Source of the DNA: Luteibacter sp. OK325
Lineage (GTDB): Bacteria; Pseudomonadota; Gammaproteobacteria; Xanthomonadales; Rhodanobacteraceae
DNA length: 64,000 bases
Direction of reading: 5' to 3'
Assembly (NCBI RefSeq): GCF_003050935.1
Contig: NZ_QAOX01000014.1
Coordinates: 1-64,000, forward strand
In this document: in pieces, positions 42,901 to 50,240 of the stretch
How positions within the stretch are numbered: the stretch's first letter is position 1
How the letters are laid out: each line of letters opens with the position of its first letter
Notes under the pieces: generated by a model
Database searches by the model: none
What the model was told of the DNA's origin: nothing
Seen by the model: only the letters and a program-made list of their open reading frames with translations
Translations under genes and position numbers: made by a program

Positions 42901-43626
42901 TTACTCGGGCCGCTTCGGGCGTCGCTGGCGATGCAGAAGGACGAAGATCACCACTGCGGCAAGCGCAAAGGTGAACCACTGGAAGGCGTAGGCGCGGTGC
43001 CGCGCCGGGGGCATGAAACCGGGCGTCCACTCACGCGTGTAGATGCTGGCCGGATCGGCATCGAGCAGCAACACGCGAGGATACAGCGCACGGCCGACAT
43101 CGGCGCCGATCTCCTTGAGGTCGACATAGACCATGGACTTCTCCGCACCGTGCTGTTCCGGCAGGCGGTTGCCGCCGAGGCGGACACCAACACCCGGCGA
43201 CGGCACGTACAAACCACGGATGCTCGTCTCGCCCTTCGGAAGCGGCGGCAGGCGCGGGTTGGCGCCCGATTCCTTGGCCAGGAAACCGAGGTCCACCAGC
43301 ACGTAGGGAACCAGTCCGTGCGGCGAGAACGGCACGTAGACGTGGATACCGACCTGTCCCGCGTGGGTCTGGTCGTCGAGGATATAGGTGTGCCCGGGCA
43401 CGAACTGGCCACGCAGGGCCACGCGGGGGTAGCGATCCACTGGTGGCGCTTCAGCGATCATGCCGAAGTCCTCCACCGCCGCGGCGGCGGATGCGGCGTA
43501 GCGCCGCAGCAACTCGTCCTTCTCGTCGGCGCGGTCCAGCTGCCAGACACCCAGGCGCGCGAAGGCCAGCACGCCCACCACGGTGAGTGCGACAGCGAAC
43601 CACGTCGGACGACGCAAGAAGCTCAT
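42901..43626 (-). CDS. SURF1 family cytochrome oxidase biogenesis protein
   Basis: A 241-residue inner-membrane protein with one helix at each end and a periplasmic domain between. Typical pieces are FARLGVWQLDRADEKDELL, RYPRVALRGQFVPGHTYILDDQTH and the final YAFQWFTFALAAVVIFV. SURF1 helps insert heme A into subunit I. It ends two bases before the SCO-like gene. Confidence 0.93.
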   Translation of the reverse strand: MSFLRRPTWFAVALTVVGVLAFARLGVWQLDRADEKDELLRRYAASAAAAVEDFGMIAEAPPVDRYPRVALRGQFVPGHTYILDDQTHAGQVGIHVYVPFSPHGLVPYVLVDLGFLAKESGANPRLPPLPKGETSIRGLYVPSPGVGVRLGGNRLPEQHGAEKSMVYVDLKEIGADVGRALYPRVLLLDADPASIYTREWTPGFMPPARHRAYAFQWFTFALAAVVIFVLLHRQRRPKRPE

Positions 43627-43685
43627 GCCAGACGCCCCACGGCCACCGCTATACTCGGATTGTCGATATCAGGCGGAAGGGTCAC

Positions 43686-43904
43686 GTGGAAACCATCTAT
43701 AAGTACGCGCTGGTGATCCTGCTGTTGGTTGTGCTCTTCAACCTCGGCCAGGCCCTGTTTTTCATGATGACCGACAAAGGCCAGAGCAAACGCACCGTGT
43801 GGGCGCTTACCCGTCGCATTGGTCTGTCATTGCTGCTCATCGCCATGGTCGCGCTGGGCATCTTCATGGGCTGGCTGCATCCCCATGGGGTCGGCCAATT
43901 CTAA
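43686..43904 (+). CDS. twin transmembrane protein, DUF2909 family
   Basis: A 72-residue protein with a GTG start behind GGAAGGG. It has two membrane helices (YALVILLLVVLFNLGQALFF and LSLLLIAMVALGIFMGWL) joined by a short basic loop. Genes of this type are regularly found in oxidase clusters next to SURF1 and coxC, here on the opposite strand. Confidence 0.85.
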   Translation: METIYKYALVILLLVVLFNLGQALFFMMTDKGQSKRTVWALTRRIGLSLLLIAMVALGIFMGWLHPHGVGQF

Positions 43905-43975
43905 CGCGCCCGGCCGGGAGGCCAAGGCGCGGTGCGGCATTTGGTGCCGTGGAGCAGCGATAGGGGGAAACAGGG

Positions 43976-44398
43976 ATGACGTCAGCGACACACAAACCGT
44001 TGCCAACAGCGCTATCCCTCGCGCTGATTCCTGTTGCCTGGCTGGGCGTCACCGTCGTCGCGACGGGACTGGAAGGGGTGTTCGGCATCTTCCCCATTCG
44101 CTTCGCAGCTGCTCTGAAGAGCTTCCACGACGCGTCGCCGGCGCTACTTATCGGTTGGGGCATCACAGCCACGATGGCAGCCGGCGCCCTGCTTGCCCGG
44201 GGCCGTCGACCCTACGCGTGTGTCCTGTTCATGGCCTTGTTCCTCGTTGGATACGCGTGCCTCGCGCCTGCGATGTATCAGCGCGTCATCTTCGGCGTGT
44301 GGATCGCCGGCATGGACGGGCTCCTTGTCGTCGTTGGGATCTGGCAACTGACGCGTGAGCGCAGCGACGAATCAGTGGCTCGCTCGACGAGCGAATAG
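43976..44398 (+). CDS. hypothetical four-helix membrane protein
   Basis: A 140-residue protein with about four hydrophobic segments, an AGGGG ribosome site and no recognised family. It lies 71 bases after the DUF2909 gene and is part of the roughly 2-kb stretch that separates coxC from the other oxidase genes. Confidence 0.7.
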   Translation: MTSATHKPLPTALSLALIPVAWLGVTVVATGLEGVFGIFPIRFAAALKSFHDASPALLIGWGITATMAAGALLARGRRPYACVLFMALFLVGYACLAPAMYQRVIFGVWIAGMDGLLVVVGIWQLTRERSDESVARSTSE

Positions 44399-44419
44399 GC
44401 TCACTTGCCCGCGGGTAAG

Positions 44420-44704
44420 TCAGGCCAGGGCAGCAAGCACGTGCTTGGGGTCTTTACGAATGGCACGCAGAAGCGCCCGAGCCGGCCCTGTCGGCGCCCG
44501 CCTGCCCTGCTCCCAGTTGCGCAGCGTGCCCACGTCGACATCGAGAAGAAGAGCGAACTTCGATTGCGAAAGGCCGGTCGTTTCCCTGAGCTCCTTGATA
44601 GCAGCCGGGTCGACCCAGAACACACGGGATGCCTGCCGTTCGCCGCGAAGGATCTCGTCCATTTCCTGGACGCTCGCCATCAGGTCTTTAAAAAACTTGC
44701 TCAT
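44420..44704 (-). CDS. XRE-type antitoxin, HigA/NadS-like
   Basis: A 94-residue DNA-binding protein whose helix-turn-helix is in ELRETTGLSQSKFALLLDVDVGTLRNWEQGRR. It follows the RelE-like toxin gene with a 17-base overlap (toxin first), the order used by HigBA and NadS-type systems. It should neutralise the toxin and repress the operon. Confidence 0.88.
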   Translation of the reverse strand: MSKFFKDLMASVQEMDEILRGERQASRVFWVDPAAIKELRETTGLSQSKFALLLDVDVGTLRNWEQGRRAPTGPARALLRAIRKDPKHVLAALA

Positions 44705-45023
44705 AGTGTCGCTTCCAGGTCTCGATGATCTTTCGGAGTGCCTTCCGATGTTCTGCTGAAAGGTCTTCCCGCTCGTTCTTTGCGAATATCAGCAGCATCG
44801 CAATGTGAGAGCGGGGAACGAAGTGGTAGTAAATCACCCGCGCCCCGGCACTTTTGCCGCCACGCGCCATCGCAACGCGAACCTTTCTGAGTCCGCCCGT
44901 ACCCTCCATCACATCGCCGACTTCCGGGTGCTCGACGAGATAGCACTGGAGTCGGGCGTAGTCGTCGTCTTCGAGTAACTCGGTGATCCGCCTCGTGAAG
45001 ACGGGCGTTTCGACGAAGATCAC
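44688..45023 (-). CDS. RelE/HigB-like toxin of a type II toxin-antitoxin system
   Basis: A 111-residue basic protein with the family pattern FVETPVFTRRITELLEDDDYARLQCYL, GTGGLRKVRVAMARGGKSAGARVIYYH and IAMLLIFAKNEREDL. RelE-fold toxins usually cleave mRNA on the ribosome. It overlaps the antitoxin gene, and the pair sits inside the oxidase cluster. Confidence 0.88.
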   Translation of the reverse strand: MIFVETPVFTRRITELLEDDDYARLQCYLVEHPEVGDVMEGTGGLRKVRVAMARGGKSAGARVIYYHFVPRSHIAMLLIFAKNEREDLSAEHRKALRKIIETWKRHYEQVF

Positions 45024-45308
45024 GTGACGAAGGTACGCCCCTGACGTACATGCGTCAATGGCGTACTCCTCAGGACGATGTGTTCCATGATCCCTCCTCA
45101 GCTCGCGCGAATTGCGCGTCTGGAAGGATCCGCACCCGCAAGGCGCAAGGTCAGTGGGCGCGGCTCAACACGGTGGGAAGGCGGCGGCTCCCAAAAAAAG
45201 CTTGAGCCAAAAAAAGGTTCATCGCGGATTACCGGGGTCCGGGCGCTCGCCTTCGGCCTCGTGGGCTCGGCTTCGCCGTCGCTCTCTACACTTGAGCGTT
45301 TCGCGGGG
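45024..45308. other. non-coding stretch upstream of the toxin gene
   Basis: No protein-like frame was seen. It includes the toxin-antitoxin leader, two poly-A runs near 45194 and 45209, and GGTTCATCGC at about 45216-45225, which recurs inverted at about 45887-45896 near the coxC terminator. Confidence 0.5.
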
Positions 45309-45451
45309 GAGACCTGGGTGCCCACCCTCGCTGCTCAGACAGTCCTCCGCGTTTCGTACCGGAAAGACCGCTAACGCAGTCCATGTATCTATCTGGCCTA
45401 CGGCCGCTCCACTTGTGCGGAACTCGCCTCGAGGGTGGGCACCCAGGTCTC
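45309..45451. repeat. 143-bp element with 22-bp perfect terminal inverted repeats (copy A)
   Basis: The ends 45309-45330 and 45430-45451 are exact inverted copies (GAGACCTGGGTGCCCACCCT plus CG). The inside contains CTGCTCAGACAGTCCTCCGC and GGCCTACGGCCGCTCCACTT. A second, inverted copy lies at 45703-45846. It resembles a miniature inverted-repeat element; no target duplication is evident. Confidence 0.85.
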
Positions 45452-45702
45452 TCACGACGAGACGGTTAGCTGTAAGGCGAGCCGTTGGCGTGGGTGTGGT
45501 TGCCGAAGCGGACCGTTACGGCGGTCCTGCCGGCACATCATTTCCGGCTCCGTCAGCGCCTTCGTAGCTGCTGCGCTGCCTCGCGAGGACGATCGCGACT
45601 GGCGCGACGCGGGTGACCGTCTTGCGATGACGATGGCGACGAGCCAGCAGCCGAAGCAGCGGCGCTTCGTCGGCTCGGCCCACACGAACCTCAGGGATGG
45701 GA
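45452..45702. other. 251-base spacer between the two inverted elements
   Basis: No gene with family signal was seen. The sequence is GC-rich and holds short inverted motifs such as GCGGACCGTTACGGCGGTCC near 45517. Frames crossing it in both directions lack protein-like composition. Confidence 0.4.
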
Positions 45703-45846
45703 AGAGTCTTCGGTGCCCACCCTCGAGGCGAGTTCCGCACAAGTGGAGCGGCCGTAGGCCAAATAAGAACATGGTCCGCGCAGCGGACTTTCCGATACGA
45801 AACGCGGAGGACTGCCTGAGCAGCGAGGGTGGGCACCGAAGGCTCT
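45703..45846. repeat. 144-bp element with terminal inverted repeats (copy B, inverted)
   Basis: The ends pair over 23 bases with one mismatch (perfect over 45708-45725 and 45824-45841; core CGGTGCCCACCCTCG). Its reverse complement matches copy A along its length by eye, with an extra hairpin GTCCGCTGCGCGGAC inside. The two copies form a large palindromic arrangement. Confidence 0.85.
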
Positions 45847-45896
45847 GCGCCGCGACGTCCGACGCGTTCAGCGCCCCCGGAATTCAGCGATGAACC

Positions 45897-45922
45897 AAAA
45901 AAAACCCGCCTCACAGCGGGTT
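45897..45922 (-). terminator. rho-independent terminator of coxC
   Basis: On the minus strand, AACCCGC and GCGGGTT pair around CTGTGAG (45903-45922) and are followed by a run of eight T. It lies 33 bases after the coxC stop. Confidence 0.9.
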
Positions 45923-45954
45923 CTTCGATTTACATAGCTGTCGACTACGTCAGG

Positions 45955-46848
45955 TCAAAGCACGTAAACAAACAGGAACAGCGCCAGCCATACCACGTCG
46001 ACGAAATGCCAGTACCAGGCGACGGCTTCGAAACCGAAGTGGTCGTCCTTGGTGAAGTGGCCCTTGGCGCAGCGGATCCAGATGATCGCCAGCATGATCG
46101 TGCCCAACGTCACGTGCATGCCGTGGAAGCCGGTGAGCATGAAGAACGTGGCACCGTAGACGCCGCTGCCCAGCGTGAGGTTGAAGTGCTCGTACGCTTC
46201 GGCGTACTCATGGGCCTGGAACCACAGGAAGCAGCAGCCGAGCAGCACGGTGGCGCCGAGACCGATCAGCAGCGCCTTGCGATGACCGGCCTTCAGCGCG
46301 TGGTGCGCGATGGTGATGGTCACGCCCGACGAAAGCAGGATCAGCGTGTTGAGGAGTGGCAGGCCCCACGCCGCGATGGTCTGGAACGAACCGCCGATCT
46401 TCTGCGGACCGCCGCCGCCGTTCGCGCCCCACGAGGCCTCGTAACCCTGCCAGACGAACTGGTGGGTGAGTACGCCGTGGCCTTCGCCGCCCAGCCAGGG
46501 CACGGAGAAGATGCGCGCGTAGAACAGGGCGCCGAAGAACGCACCGAAGAACATGACTTCGGAAAAGATGAACCACATCATGCCCATGCGGAACGAGCGA
46601 TCGACCTGGCCGTTGTAGCTGCCCGCAAGGGACTCGCGGATGACCGAGCGAAACCAGCCGAAGAACATGCCCAGGATCATGGCAAAGCCAAGCCAGAACA
46701 TCGGCTTGCCGAAGGCGCTGCTATCGCCCGGCTGCGAGTTCAGCCAGTGCGCGGCACCGTACACGGTGACGAACATGGAGATCGCCGCGACGATGGGCCA
46801 ATAGCTCTTGCTCGGTACGAAATAGACGTCTTGTTGCTGGTGACCCAT
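45955..46848 (-). CDS. coxC: cytochrome c oxidase subunit III
   Basis: A 297-residue, seven-helix membrane subunit of the aa3-type oxidase. Features are YFVPSKSYWPIVAAISMFV, MMWFIFSEVMFFGAFFGALFY and the C-terminal FTKDDHFGFEAVAWYWHFVDVVW, all typical of subunit III. It ends the coxBAC run and is followed by a strong terminator. Confidence 0.97.
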   Translation of the reverse strand: MGHQQQDVYFVPSKSYWPIVAAISMFVTVYGAAHWLNSQPGDSSAFGKPMFWLGFAMILGMFFGWFRSVIRESLAGSYNGQVDRSFRMGMMWFIFSEVMFFGAFFGALFYARIFSVPWLGGEGHGVLTHQFVWQGYEASWGANGGGGPQKIGGSFQTIAAWGLPLLNTLILLSSGVTITIAHHALKAGHRKALLIGLGATVLLGCCFLWFQAHEYAEAYEHFNLTLGSGVYGATFFMLTGFHGMHVTLGTIMLAIIWIRCAKGHFTKDDHFGFEAVAWYWHFVDVVWLALFLFVYVL

Positions 46849-46883
46849 GGTGGTTTCCCGTGGATGTCGCTTGGTTTAGCCGA

Positions 46884-47009
46884 TCAGACGTTCAGCATCT
46901 GCACGATCGAGAGAAGGAAAACTGACACCGCGAAGCCGCCCGCGATGAGTGCGGTAACTCGAGCGCGCTTGCGGCGCGCCGCCATCCCGATGTCCGTCAT
47001 GTCCTGCAT
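46884..47009 (-). CDS. 41-residue single-helix protein between coxA and coxC
   Basis: A small protein starting MQDMTDIGMAARRKRARVTA with one hydrophobic helix (LIAGGFAVSVFLLSIVQML). It starts three bases after coxA. Similar small assembly proteins occur in proteobacterial cox operons before ctaG, and the N-terminal part recalls the membrane anchor of CtaG. It could be such an assembly factor or the remnant of a lost ctaG. Confidence 0.65.
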   Translation of the reverse strand: MQDMTDIGMAARRKRARVTALIAGGFAVSVFLLSIVQMLNV

Positions 47010-47012
47010 CGA

Positions 47013-48626
47013 TCAGTGGTCCGTATTGCCGTGGGCGAGCTCGTCGTCGTGAATGACCGGCGGCACGTCGAAGGTGTGGAACGGTGCCGGCGACGGCACG
47101 GTCCATTCGAGACCCTTGGCACCTTCCCACGAGCGGTCCGCTGCCTTCTTCTTCGAGAAGAACACGCAGTGGATGATGACGCCGAGGAAGATCAGCTGCG
47201 AGGCGCCGAACCAGAAGCCGCCGATGGAGCTGATCATGTTGAAGTTGGCGAAGGCGACGTTGTAATCCGGGATGCGTCGAGGCATGCCCGCCAATCCGAG
47301 GAAGTGCTGCGGGAAGAACAACACATTGACCGAGATCACGCTGGACCAGAAGTGGATCTTGCCCCAGGTCTCGCTGTACATGTGACCCGACCACTTCGGG
47401 ATCCAGTAATACGCAGCCGCCATGATCGAGAAAGCGGCGCCGGTCACCAGTACATAGTGGAAGTGCGCGACCACGAAGTAGGTGTCGTGGTACTGGAAGT
47501 CCGCCGGAGCCAGGGCGAGCATCAGGCCGGAGAAGCCGCCGATGGTGAACAGGATCACGAAGGCGATCGAGAACAGCATCGGGGTCTCGAAGGTCATCGA
47601 ACCGCCCCACATCGTCGACACCCAGTTGAAGACCTTCACGCCCGTGGGCACCGCGATCAGCATCGTCGCGTACATGAAGAAGATCTCCGCGCCCATCGGC
47701 AGGCCCACGGCGAACATGTGGTGGGCCCAGACGATGAAGGAGAGGAAGGCGATGGAAGCGATCGCGAAGACCATCGCGCGGTAGCCGAAGATCGGCTTGC
47801 GGGCGAAGGTCGGGATGATTTCCGAGATGATCCCGAAGGCCGGCAGGATCATGATGTAGACCTCGGGGTGCCCGAAGAACCAGAAGATGTGCTGGAACAG
47901 GACCGGGTCACCGCCACCGGCGGCGTTGAAGAAATTGGTGTGGAAGTACTTGTCGGTCAGCAGCATGGTGACCGCGCCGGCGAGCACGGGCATCACCGCG
48001 ATCAGCAGGAAGGCCGTGATCAGCCAGCTCCAGACGAAGACCGGCATCTTCAGCAGGTCCATACCCGGTGCGCGCATGTTGAGGATGGTCGCGATGATGT
48101 TGATCGCGCCCATGATCGAGCTGATACCCATCAGGTGGATCGCGAAGATCACGTAAGCGACCGACTCGCCCTGCAACGACAGCGGCGGGTACATCGTCCA
48201 GCCACCAGCAGGGCCGCCGCCCGGCATGAACAGGGTGGACAGCAGCATGAAGAAGGCGAACGGAAGGATCCAGAACGACAGGTTGTTCATGCGCGGCAGC
48301 GCCATGTCCGGCGCGCCGACCATGAGCGGAACCATCCAGTTGGCCAGGCCGACGAAGGCCGGCATGATCGCGCCGAAGATCATCACCAGCGCGTGCATCG
48401 TCGTCATTTCATTGAAGAAATACGGCTGCACCAGCTGCATGCCCGGCTTGAACAGCTCCGCGCGGATGACCATCGCGAAGGCGCCGCCGATGAAGAACAT
48501 CGTCAGCGAGAAAATCAGGTACAGCGTGCCGATGTCCTTGTGGTTCGTGGACATCACCCATCGCTGGAAGAAGCCCTTCGGGGCTCCGTGATGATCGTCG
48601 TGGTCGTGGGTGGCTGCGTGCGCCAT
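47013..48626 (-). CDS. coxA: cytochrome c oxidase subunit I
   Basis: A 537-residue, 12-helix catalytic subunit that carries heme a, heme a3 and CuB. The CuB/heme region is HIFWFFGHPEVYIMILPAFGIIS, followed by WAHHMFAVGLPMG, and the heme ligands are in HDTYFVVAHFHYVL. The length and the HPEVY motif with its cross-linked tyrosine mark an A-type heme-copper oxidase. Confidence 0.98.
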   Translation of the reverse strand: MAHAATHDHDDHHGAPKGFFQRWVMSTNHKDIGTLYLIFSLTMFFIGGAFAMVIRAELFKPGMQLVQPYFFNEMTTMHALVMIFGAIMPAFVGLANWMVPLMVGAPDMALPRMNNLSFWILPFAFFMLLSTLFMPGGGPAGGWTMYPPLSLQGESVAYVIFAIHLMGISSIMGAINIIATILNMRAPGMDLLKMPVFVWSWLITAFLLIAVMPVLAGAVTMLLTDKYFHTNFFNAAGGGDPVLFQHIFWFFGHPEVYIMILPAFGIISEIIPTFARKPIFGYRAMVFAIASIAFLSFIVWAHHMFAVGLPMGAEIFFMYATMLIAVPTGVKVFNWVSTMWGGSMTFETPMLFSIAFVILFTIGGFSGLMLALAPADFQYHDTYFVVAHFHYVLVTGAAFSIMAAAYYWIPKWSGHMYSETWGKIHFWSSVISVNVLFFPQHFLGLAGMPRRIPDYNVAFANFNMISSIGGFWFGASQLIFLGVIIHCVFFSKKKAADRSWEGAKGLEWTVPSPAPFHTFDVPPVIHDDELAHGNTDH

Positions 48627-48658
48627 GGCCTTGCACCTCTACCTGCAAACTTGTTCGG

Positions 48659-49558
48659 TTAACCCTGGGGGGCCGGGGCGGGAGCGTTCTGGGCGGTCTG
48701 CGCGGCCTTCTGGATCTTGGCCTCGTCTTCCTGGGTCGCCAGCCATTGTTCGAATTCGGCCTTCGGCACGGCCTTCACGACGATCGGCATGAAGCCGTGG
48801 TCCTGGCCGCACAGTTCGGCGCACTGGCCGCGGTAGACACCGGGCTCCTTGATGTTGGTCCAGGCCGCGTTGGCGATGCCCGGGATCGCGTCCATCTTCC
48901 AGCCCAGTGCCGGCACCCACCAGGAGTGGATGACGTCGCCGCCGACGATGATGAAGCGAATCTTGACCCCGACCGGCACCACGAGGGGCTTGTCGACGTC
49001 GAGCAGATAGGTGTTGTAGCCCTCGACCTGGATCTTCTCCGGATCGAGGTTGGACTTGAGCTGGCGGGTGCGGTCCGAAGACTCTTCCAGCTTGGATACG
49101 AAGCCGACCTTGTCGACGCCCTTACCCTTGTAGTCGACGTAGTCATAACGCCACTTCCACTGGTAGCCGGTGACCTTGATGGTCATGTCGGCGCCGGTGG
49201 TATCGGCGAACGTGGTCAGGCCGCCCGTGGCGAGGTTTGCCAGGAAGATCAGGATGATGACCGGGACGACCGTCCAGACGACTTCCAGCTTCGTGCTGTG
49301 CGCCCACTTCTCGGCGACGGCGCCGCGCGACTTACGGAAGCGGAACATCGCGATGAACATGGCGCCAAAGACGAGGACGCCGATGACCACGCAAACCCAC
49401 AGCGCGACCATGTGCATCGCATAGGGCGACCACTCGCTCACACCCTTGGTCATGTTCATCTGGTTGGCGACGGGATTGGCCCATGCCTCCCCACCGAACA
49501 GCGCCATCGCGCCTGCCGCCCATGCTGAAACCGATCGTCCGATGCCGCCAGATGTCAT
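48659..49558 (-). CDS. coxB: cytochrome c oxidase subunit II
   Basis: A 299-residue subunit with a signal peptide, two membrane helices and a periplasmic cupredoxin domain. The CuA ligands are in CAELCGQDHGFM plus a histidine in VIHSWWVPALG. It has no fused C-terminal cytochrome c domain, so a separate cytochrome c must deliver electrons. The start at 49558 follows the signal-peptide pattern; upstream in-frame codons look non-coding. Confidence 0.96.
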   Translation of the reverse strand: MTSGGIGRSVSAWAAGAMALFGGEAWANPVANQMNMTKGVSEWSPYAMHMVALWVCVVIGVLVFGAMFIAMFRFRKSRGAVAEKWAHSTKLEVVWTVVPVIILIFLANLATGGLTTFADTTGADMTIKVTGYQWKWRYDYVDYKGKGVDKVGFVSKLEESSDRTRQLKSNLDPEKIQVEGYNTYLLDVDKPLVVPVGVKIRFIIVGGDVIHSWWVPALGWKMDAIPGIANAAWTNIKEPGVYRGQCAELCGQDHGFMPIVVKAVPKAEFEQWLATQEDEAKIQKAAQTAQNAPAPAPQG

Positions 49559-49578
49559 GTCTTGCACCTTTAATGAAC

Positions 49579-50061
49579 CTACCTGCGCGACTGGCTTGAG
49601 ACCTCGGCCAGCAGCACCATGAGTTTCCTTGACACCTCGACCCGTTCCTCTTCCCCGAGAAAGGCGCCGATTTCGAGCTCGCTGCCGTGTGACTTGAGCA
49701 ACAGACGCTGGCGTCCGTCCCCCGGCGCCAGACCCACCCGGACCCAATACGTCTGGAAGCGCTGTACCCGGCGTCCGGGCACGACCCTCACCTCCAGCGT
49801 ATCCGGCCCGATGGCGATACGTTCACCCCTGTCGCCAGCCTTCCAGGCCGCGCCAAGCGCGAACCCCACGACGAAGGTTTCGATCAGGGCGAACACGGGA
49901 GCGAAGACATTCCCCTGCCACGCGCCAAACGACGCCGTCGCCAGGGCAATCACCGCCAGACCCATGATCAGTCGACGCAGACCGAGCTTGTCCAGCGCGC
50001 GGTTGGGCTTGAGCCACAACACGCGCGGCTGACCCGCGACGGTCGGTCGAAGCACGTTCAT
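49579..50061 (-). CDS. DUF2244 family membrane protein
   Basis: A 160-residue protein with two central membrane helices (LIMGLAVIALATASFGAW; VFAPVFALIETFVVGFALGAAW) and a C-terminal cytoplasmic domain with DTLEVRVVPGRRVQRFQTYWVRV. DUF2244 genes commonly precede coxB, as here with a 20-base gap, but their function is unknown. Confidence 0.88.
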   Translation of the reverse strand: MNVLRPTVAGQPRVLWLKPNRALDKLGLRRLIMGLAVIALATASFGAWQGNVFAPVFALIETFVVGFALGAAWKAGDRGERIAIGPDTLEVRVVPGRRVQRFQTYWVRVGLAPGDGRQRLLLKSHGSELEIGAFLGEEERVEVSRKLMVLLAEVSSQSRR

Positions 50062-50240
50062 GGAAAGTCCAGCGTGCCTGGAACCCGACGGATGATAGGG
50101 CGCTGGTCAAAAAGCGGCAAGGTTGGAAAGGGACGCGATGTCGCAGGCGGCGCAGCGCGGGGCGCCCTCCCGCTATGCAACACGCACCCGGGGCCGCGCT
50201 CCCCTACAATGGGAGGTCTTCCCACGTCGCCCACCTCCCC

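Noticed and set aside
45452-45954. Small coding genes between the inverted elements (frames of 106-152 codons on both strands)
   Set aside because: They run across the inverted repeats, share no family motif and have skewed Arg/Pro/Ser content typical of non-coding GC-rich DNA.
47016-48662. 548-codon plus-strand open frame opposite coxA
   Set aside because: It is the antisense of coxA, extremely rich in Arg, His, Asp and Gln, with no fold-like hydrophobic pattern. The minus-strand coxA explains the openness.
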